Positions 59,587-64,000 of a DNA stretch of 64,000 bases are shown in pieces (the first letter of the stretch is position 1; every line of letters begins with the position of its first letter). The stretch lies in NCBI GenBank assembly GCA_002337125.1, contig DDFJ01000004.1, positions 434,001 to 498,000 on the forward strand, given 5' to 3'. Both the position numbers and the translations under genes were made by a program. The DNA is from Chitinophagaceae bacterium UBA1931. GTDB lineage: Bacteria; Bacteroidota; Bacteroidia; Chitinophagales; Chitinophagaceae. Below the pieces are notes generated by a model. That model searched no databases, had not been told where the DNA came from, and saw nothing but the letters and a program-made list of their open reading frames with translations.

Positions 59587-62415
59587 GTGAAATATTTAAC
59601 CGGCATCATACTTTTTTTTATTTCAGCTTCAGTTAATGCTCAGCAAACTTACTGGCAGCAACAGGTTAATTTTAAAATAGAAGTTACCCTCAATGATGCC
59701 GAACATACACTGGATGGTTTTGAACGAATTGAATACATCAATAATTCACCCGATACGTTACGTTTTATCTGGTTTCATTTATGGCCCAATGCATACCGTA
59801 CTGATAAAACTGCTTTCAGCGATCAGTTATTGCTCAATGGCAGAACCGACTTTTATTTTTCAAAAAGAGAAGAACGTGGTTATATCAACCGGCTTGATTT
59901 CAGAGTAAACAATCAACTGGCTGAAACGGAAGATCACCCGCAGCATATTGATATCATTAAAGTGATTTTACCTCAGCCGCTTGCTCCCGGTAATAAAATT
60001 GAACTGACAACACCGTTTCATGTACAGCTTCCCAAAAACTTTTCAAGAGGCGGACATGTAGGCCAAACTTACCAGGTTACACAATGGTATCCCAAGCCTG
60101 CAGTTTATGATAATACCGGATGGCACCCGATGCCTTACTTAGATCAAGGTGAATTTTACAGTGAGTTTGGTAATTACGAAGTAAAAGTTACGGTTCCTAA
60201 AAGTTATGTTGTTTTAAGCAGTGGTGAATTGCAAAATGAGGATGAAAAAAACTGGCTGAAGCAACGGGCAAATTATAAAAGTCCTGCGGCTGTAGTCAGC
60301 AAATACAAAAAGCCTCAATCAACAAAATCAAAACAACCGGTTGTTGCAGTCAAGAATGAACCGGTTAAAACCCTCATTTTTAAACAAAATAATATTCATG
60401 ATTTTGCATGGTTTGCCGGAAAGAAATACATTGTAAATTTTGATACACTTGTTTTAAACAACCGCACAATAGAAATATACAGTGCATATACTGAAACGGG
60501 CAAACAGGTTTGGAAGAACAGTACACAAATGATCAAAGATGCCATTGTTTTCAGAAGTAAAACAATTGGCGAATACCAATACAATATTGCCAGTGCAGTT
60601 GAAGCAAAAATGGGTTTTGATGGTGGTATGGAATATCCCTGTATTACGTCTATTTCTCCAACAAAAAATGAACAGGACCTTGAAGGTGTTATTGAACATG
60701 AGCTGGGACATAACTGGTTCCAGGGTATGCTTGCAAATAACGAGAGAATTTATCCCTGGTTTGATGAAGGCATCAACAGTTATTATGATGGCCGTTTTTC
60801 GAAGGAAGCAAGCAGGTTTAAACCTGTAGTGCAAAAGAAAAAAGCATTGAATCTGAATCTCAGTGAAGAAACATTGCTTGAAAGTTTTGAACGCTGGAAA
60901 AAAGATCAGCCGTTAAGCACACCCAGCGATTCATTATCAGAAGCGAATTACAGCTTAATTGCCTATACCAAAGGTTCGTTGTTTATGAACATGCTTGAGC
61001 AGCAACTCGGGCATGAAGCTTTTGAGGCAGCAATGAAAAAATATTTTCAGCAATGGAAACTGAAACACCCCTCTCCTGCTGATCTTAAAACATCACTGGA
61101 AAATTCAACGGGTAAAAATCTTGATTCATCATTTGCAAAGCTTCATCAAACAGGCCCTTTGTTTGCTGAACAAAAAAGAAAACTGAAGTTTGTTCCCATT
61201 GTTGGTAATAACACTTCAACCAGCAATATCATCATGGCAGTTCCTTTTGCCGGCTTTAACATGTATGACGGATTAATGCTGGGAGCTGCAGTTGGCAATT
61301 ACACCTTGCCTCCAACAAAATTTCAGTTTGTTGTTGCCCCAATGTATGGCATTAAGAGCGGTCAGTTAAATGGCATTGGCCGTATGAGTTACATGTTCTT
61401 TCCTGAAAAAACGTTTCAACGGGTTGTTGTTGCAGTTAGTGGAATGAAGTTCAGCAGTGATGATTTTACTGATACTGCGAATACAAAATATATTACAGGC
61501 TTCCGGAAGTTTTCAGCATCACTGAAATTTGTATTAAAAGAAAATGATCCGCTCAGTACACGTGAACGTTTTGTACAATGGAAAACATTTTTCTTTAACG
61601 AAGATGATCTTCATTTTAAAAGAGACACATTACCTAACGGCAACCTCTATACCAAAATAACCAAAACACAATCGAACCGTTACCTGAATCAATTACGGGT
61701 GGTGGTTCAGGATACAAGAGTTCTTTATCCTTATAAAGCAGAGTTATTAGCTGAGCAGGCAAAAGATTTTGTGCGACTTGCATTTACCGGTAATTATTAT
61801 TTTAATTACAATGATCACCTTGGTGCAGATGTAAGAGTGTTTGCTGGAAAATTTATTTATCTCGGAAACAAAACCACCAGCAAACAGTTTTTGAATGATG
61901 CTTATCATTTAAACATGAGCGGGCCCAAAGGTTATGAAGATTACACATACAGCAACTACTATATTGGTCGCAATGAATTTGAAGGATTAGCCAGTCAGCA
62001 GATTATGATAAGAGATGGTGGATTTAAAGTACGCACCGATATGCTCGCAAGCAAAGTTGGAAAAACAGACAACTGGCTGGCAGCTGTTAATTTTACAAGT
62101 GATATTCCCGACCAGGTGAATATCCTGAAACTATTGCCTGTAAAAATTCCTTTAAAAGTATTTCTTGACCTTGGTACTTATGCTGAAGCATGGAAGCCAA
62201 ATGCAGATGGCAACAGGCTGTTGTTTGATGCAGGTTTACAGCTTTCATTGCTGAAAAACACAGTACACATATATTTCCCTTTATTGTACAGCAAGGTTTA
62301 CAGGGATTATTTCAACTCAACTATTCCTGATAAAAAATTCCTGAAGAACATTGCGTTCAGTATAGATATTCAAAATCTCAGTTTGAAAAAAATCGACAGG
62401 ATGATGCCTTTCTGA
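59587..62415 (+). CDS. M1 family metallopeptidase fused to a C-terminal barrel-like domain
   Basis: A 942-aa protein starting at a GTG, directly at the signal peptide (MKYLTGIILFFISASVNAQ). Residues 20-525 repeat the M1 architecture of the preceding gene, with GGMEYP and zinc site HELGHNWF plus Glu in FDEGIN. Residues about 530-942 are an added region of amphipathic strands (MAVPFAGFNMYDGLMLGAAVGNYTLPP, YMFFPEKTFQRVVVAVSGMKF) typical of outer-membrane barrels, ending IDRMMPF. The result would be a membrane-anchored peptidase facing either side of the outer membrane. Stop overlaps the next start by one base (TGATG). Confidence 0.9.
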   Translation: MKYLTGIILFFISASVNAQQTYWQQQVNFKIEVTLNDAEHTLDGFERIEYINNSPDTLRFIWFHLWPNAYRTDKTAFSDQLLLNGRTDFYFSKREERGYINRLDFRVNNQLAETEDHPQHIDIIKVILPQPLAPGNKIELTTPFHVQLPKNFSRGGHVGQTYQVTQWYPKPAVYDNTGWHPMPYLDQGEFYSEFGNYEVKVTVPKSYVVLSSGELQNEDEKNWLKQRANYKSPAAVVSKYKKPQSTKSKQPVVAVKNEPVKTLIFKQNNIHDFAWFAGKKYIVNFDTLVLNNRTIEIYSAYTETGKQVWKNSTQMIKDAIVFRSKTIGEYQYNIASAVEAKMGFDGGMEYPCITSISPTKNEQDLEGVIEHELGHNWFQGMLANNERIYPWFDEGINSYYDGRFSKEASRFKPVVQKKKALNLNLSEETLLESFERWKKDQPLSTPSDSLSEANYSLIAYTKGSLFMNMLEQQLGHEAFEAAMKKYFQQWKLKHPSPADLKTSLENSTGKNLDSSFAKLHQTGPLFAEQKRKLKFVPIVGNNTSTSNIIMAVPFAGFNMYDGLMLGAAVGNYTLPPTKFQFVVAPMYGIKSGQLNGIGRMSYMFFPEKTFQRVVVAVSGMKFSSDDFTDTANTKYITGFRKFSASLKFVLKENDPLSTRERFVQWKTFFFNEDDLHFKRDTLPNGNLYTKITKTQSNRYLNQLRVVVQDTRVLYPYKAELLAEQAKDFVRLAFTGNYYFNYNDHLGADVRVFAGKFIYLGNKTTSKQFLNDAYHLNMSGPKGYEDYTYSNYYIGRNEFEGLASQQIMIRDGGFKVRTDMLASKVGKTDNWLAAVNFTSDIPDQVNILKLLPVKIPLKVFLDLGTYAEAWKPNADGNRLLFDAGLQLSLLKNTVHIYFPLLYSKVYRDYFNSTIPDKKFLKNIAFSIDIQNLSLKKIDRMMPF

Positions 62416-63335
62416 TGAGCAGTATTCAATTTATAAAACATGCAGATCTTGATCAACAGAAATGGAACGACTGTATTACGCAATCGTCCAATGGATTGAT
62501 CTATGCTTATGCATGGTATCTTGATGCAATGACTGCCGGGCAATGGGATGCTCTTGTACTGAACAATTATGAAGCAGTAATGCCACTTACGTGGAACAAG
62601 AAGTATGGCGTTTATTATTTGTATCAGCCTTTTTTTTGTGCATCACTTGGCATTTTCAGTAAACAAATAATGACAAAGGAACTGCTCAGAAATTTTCTTC
62701 ACACCTTGCCACAACGATTTAAATACATTGATATTTATCTCAATCAGCAAAACCTGTTTAGTGTTAATGGATTTCCATTTACTGAAAGAATCAATTATGT
62801 GTTGAAGCTCCATGAGTCATACGAAAGCATCAGCAATAAATACAGAACCAATCTTAAACGTAATATTAAGAAGGCAGAAGAAAGTAAACTGATTGTAAGA
62901 GATGATATAGCGCTAAGAGATATTCTTTCGCTTGCAAAAGAAACCATGCAGCGTGTTTCTCCAATTACAAATGAACAGGTGGCACGCTTTGAACATGTTT
63001 TTTCGTTTGCCAGGCAACAGGGTTCTGCCGAAACTATCGGCATCTATTCGCAACGGAATGAGTTGCTTGCATCAGCAGCATTTTTACATTCGCACAATCG
63101 ATGGTATTATATTCTTGTAGGCAATCATCCCAATGGAAAAACACTGGGTGCTTCGCATTATTTAATCGACCGCTTTATTCATAAGCATGCGTCAACAAAT
63201 GACCTGCTTGATTTTGAAGGAAGTGATATCCGTAATCTTGCGTTCTTTTACAGCAGTTATGGTGCAACAGAAGAAAAATATCCTGCACTCCGCATGAACA
63301 GGTTACCGAAGCTGCTTCGCTGGTTAAAAGATTAA
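62415..63335 (+). CDS. FemAB/GNAT-like acyltransferase
   Basis: A 306-aa protein with a GNAT-type N-terminal half (KHADLDQQKWNDCITQSSNGLIYAYAWYLDAMT) and C-terminal GNAT half (NKYRTNLKRNIKKAEESKLIV and WYYILVGNHPNGKTLGASHYLIDRFI), like FemAB or BioF2-type proteins that join amino acids or acyl groups to cell-envelope precursors. The substrate cannot be read from the sequence. It is translationally coupled to the M1-barrel gene and converges on ispD with a 3-bp gap. Confidence 0.75.
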   Translation: MSSIQFIKHADLDQQKWNDCITQSSNGLIYAYAWYLDAMTAGQWDALVLNNYEAVMPLTWNKKYGVYYLYQPFFCASLGIFSKQIMTKELLRNFLHTLPQRFKYIDIYLNQQNLFSVNGFPFTERINYVLKLHESYESISNKYRTNLKRNIKKAEESKLIVRDDIALRDILSLAKETMQRVSPITNEQVARFEHVFSFARQQGSAETIGIYSQRNELLASAAFLHSHNRWYYILVGNHPNGKTLGASHYLIDRFIHKHASTNDLLDFEGSDIRNLAFFYSSYGATEEKYPALRMNRLPKLLRWLKD

Positions 63336-63338
63336 TAT

Positions 63339-64000
63339 CTACCCTTCCAGAATTTTTTCTGCTACAACAAGATCAATGGGGTTGGTGATCTTGATATTTG
63401 TTTCTTCACCTTGCACTAATGTAACTTTCAAACCAAAGGCTTCAATCACATTGGCTTCATCAGTGAACCTTTCTTTATAATCAATAGCATATGCTGCTAA
63501 AAGAATTTTGCTGTGAAAAGTTTGAGGCGTTTGTACCAGGCGGAGTTTGGTACGGTCAACAGGATCATTTCCTTCTTCAGTAATGATACGTACACTATCC
63601 CTGCATTCAATTGCAGGAATCGCACTTCCGGTTTCAAGTGCAGTATTATAACAACGCTGAATAAGATCTGTGCTTACAAGACAACGTACACCATCATGCA
63701 CAAAGATGATTGACTCTTCCGTAACAAGTTTCAACCCGTTTTGTACAGAATGAAATCTTGTTTCTCCACCAACGGTTAACTGAATCTGCTTATCATCAAA
63801 ATAACCGTCAATAATTTCTCTACCCAGTTCCAGATGTTCTTCGGGCAAAACAACAATAATATTTATACCGGGAACAGCCTTGAGAAAAGAATCAATTGTA
63901 TAATAAAGAACAGGCTTGTTCTTTAATAATAAAAACTGTTTGGGAAGTACAGAACCCATTCTTTTACCGGAACCTCCGGCCACAATTACAGCATAAGTTT
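63339..64000 (-). CDS. ispD: 2-C-methyl-D-erythritol 4-phosphate cytidylyltransferase, 5' end outside window
   Basis: At least 220 aa of IspD, third step of the MEP isoprenoid pathway, which couples CTP to MEP. Signature AVIVAGGSGKRMGSVLPKQFLLLKNKPVLYYTID (partial quote), then VHDGVRC, IPAIECRDSVR, RTKLRLVQTPQTFHSKIL and DEANVIEAFG. The frame remains open through the window end (TYAVIVAGG), so the initiating Met lies beyond 64000; the GTG at 63983 is an internal Val codon, not the start. Confidence 0.95.
   Translation of the reverse strand, partial: TYAVIVAGGSGKRMGSVLPKQFLLLKNKPVLYYTIDSFLKAVPGINIIVVLPEEHLELGREIIDGYFDDKQIQLTVGGETRFHSVQNGLKLVTEESIIFVHDGVRCLVSTDLIQRCYNTALETGSAIPAIECRDSVRIITEEGNDPVDRTKLRLVQTPQTFHSKILLAAYAIDYKERFTDEANVIEAFGLKVTLVQGEETNIKITNPIDLVVAEKILEG

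Noticed and set aside
63339..63983. ispD starting at the GTG at 63983
   Set aside because: The frame continues upstream with conserved IspD residues (AVIVAGG), so the true start is outside the window.

Overview
The window reads as chromosome of a member of the phylum Bacteroidota, most likely family Chitinophagaceae. The evidence is the gene content (HYC_CC_PP protein, DUF3347, DUF3467, SWIB protein with a histone-H1-like tail, paired M1 and M16 peptidases, split kdpD), moderate-to-low GC, the near absence of Shine-Dalgarno sequences, and several start-proximal boxes matching the Bacteroidota -7 promoter consensus TAnnTTTG. The family assignment is inference; no 16S or marker search could be run.

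Layout. (1) 1-8903, minus strand: a copper/heavy-metal efflux and detoxification cluster, read right to left: HYC_CC_PP protein, triple heavy-metal-binding-domain protein, DUF3347 lipoprotein, a CusA-type RND pump split into two ORFs, a TolC-type outer-membrane protein, a multicopper oxidase and a CusB-type adaptor cut by the window edge. (2) 8904-9469: a non-coding stretch with two short-period tandem repeats. (3) 9470-18489, plus strand: a potassium module made of a sigma-54 response regulator, a near-consensus sigma-54 promoter, an unrecognised 27-aa membrane peptide, kdpF, kdpA, kdpB, kdpC, a KdpD sensor protein without kinase domain, and a separate histidine kinase. No OmpR-type KdpE is present. 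(4) 18490-23767, minus strand: a small membrane protein, the SWIB/H1-like protein, a frameshifted fructosamine kinase, DUF2905, two outer-membrane or secreted proteins and a metallophosphoesterase. (5) 23955-33712, mostly plus: a UPF0173 hydrolase, ParA, fmt, an M16 peptidase, a LysM protein (minus), RNase H1, YtxH and an AarF/UbiB kinase. (6) 33715-47006, minus: an RNA m5C methyltransferase, a small membrane protein, three-subunit transhydrogenase pntB/pntA2/pntA1, an O-methyltransferase-like protein, folA, thyA, proline dehydrogenase, lysC, an Ldh-family oxidoreductase and DUF3467. (7) 47149-64000: tRNA-Asp with terminator, a three-gene type I secretion-like exporter (ABC, HlyD, TolC), small envelope proteins, a decayed PLDc_N gene, an Nramp-related transporter, a Gfo/Idh/MocA oxidoreductase with a polyprenyl sugar-phosphate transferase, two tandem M1 peptidases, a FemAB/GNAT-like protein and ispD (5' end outside the window).

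Three observations stand out. First, the potassium module appears to be run by a sigma-54 two-component system with a split KdpD. Second, a family of 7-bp-periodic repeat arrays occurs between genes and, in frame, inside fmt, the m5C methyltransferase and the O-methyltransferase-like gene; a second GGGG/CCCC repeat family supplies the N-terminus of folA. Third, three genes look broken or split (cusA, fructosamine kinase, PLDc_N), which may be real decay or, for single-base cases, sequencing error. All functional calls rest on motif recognition by eye, without database searches.
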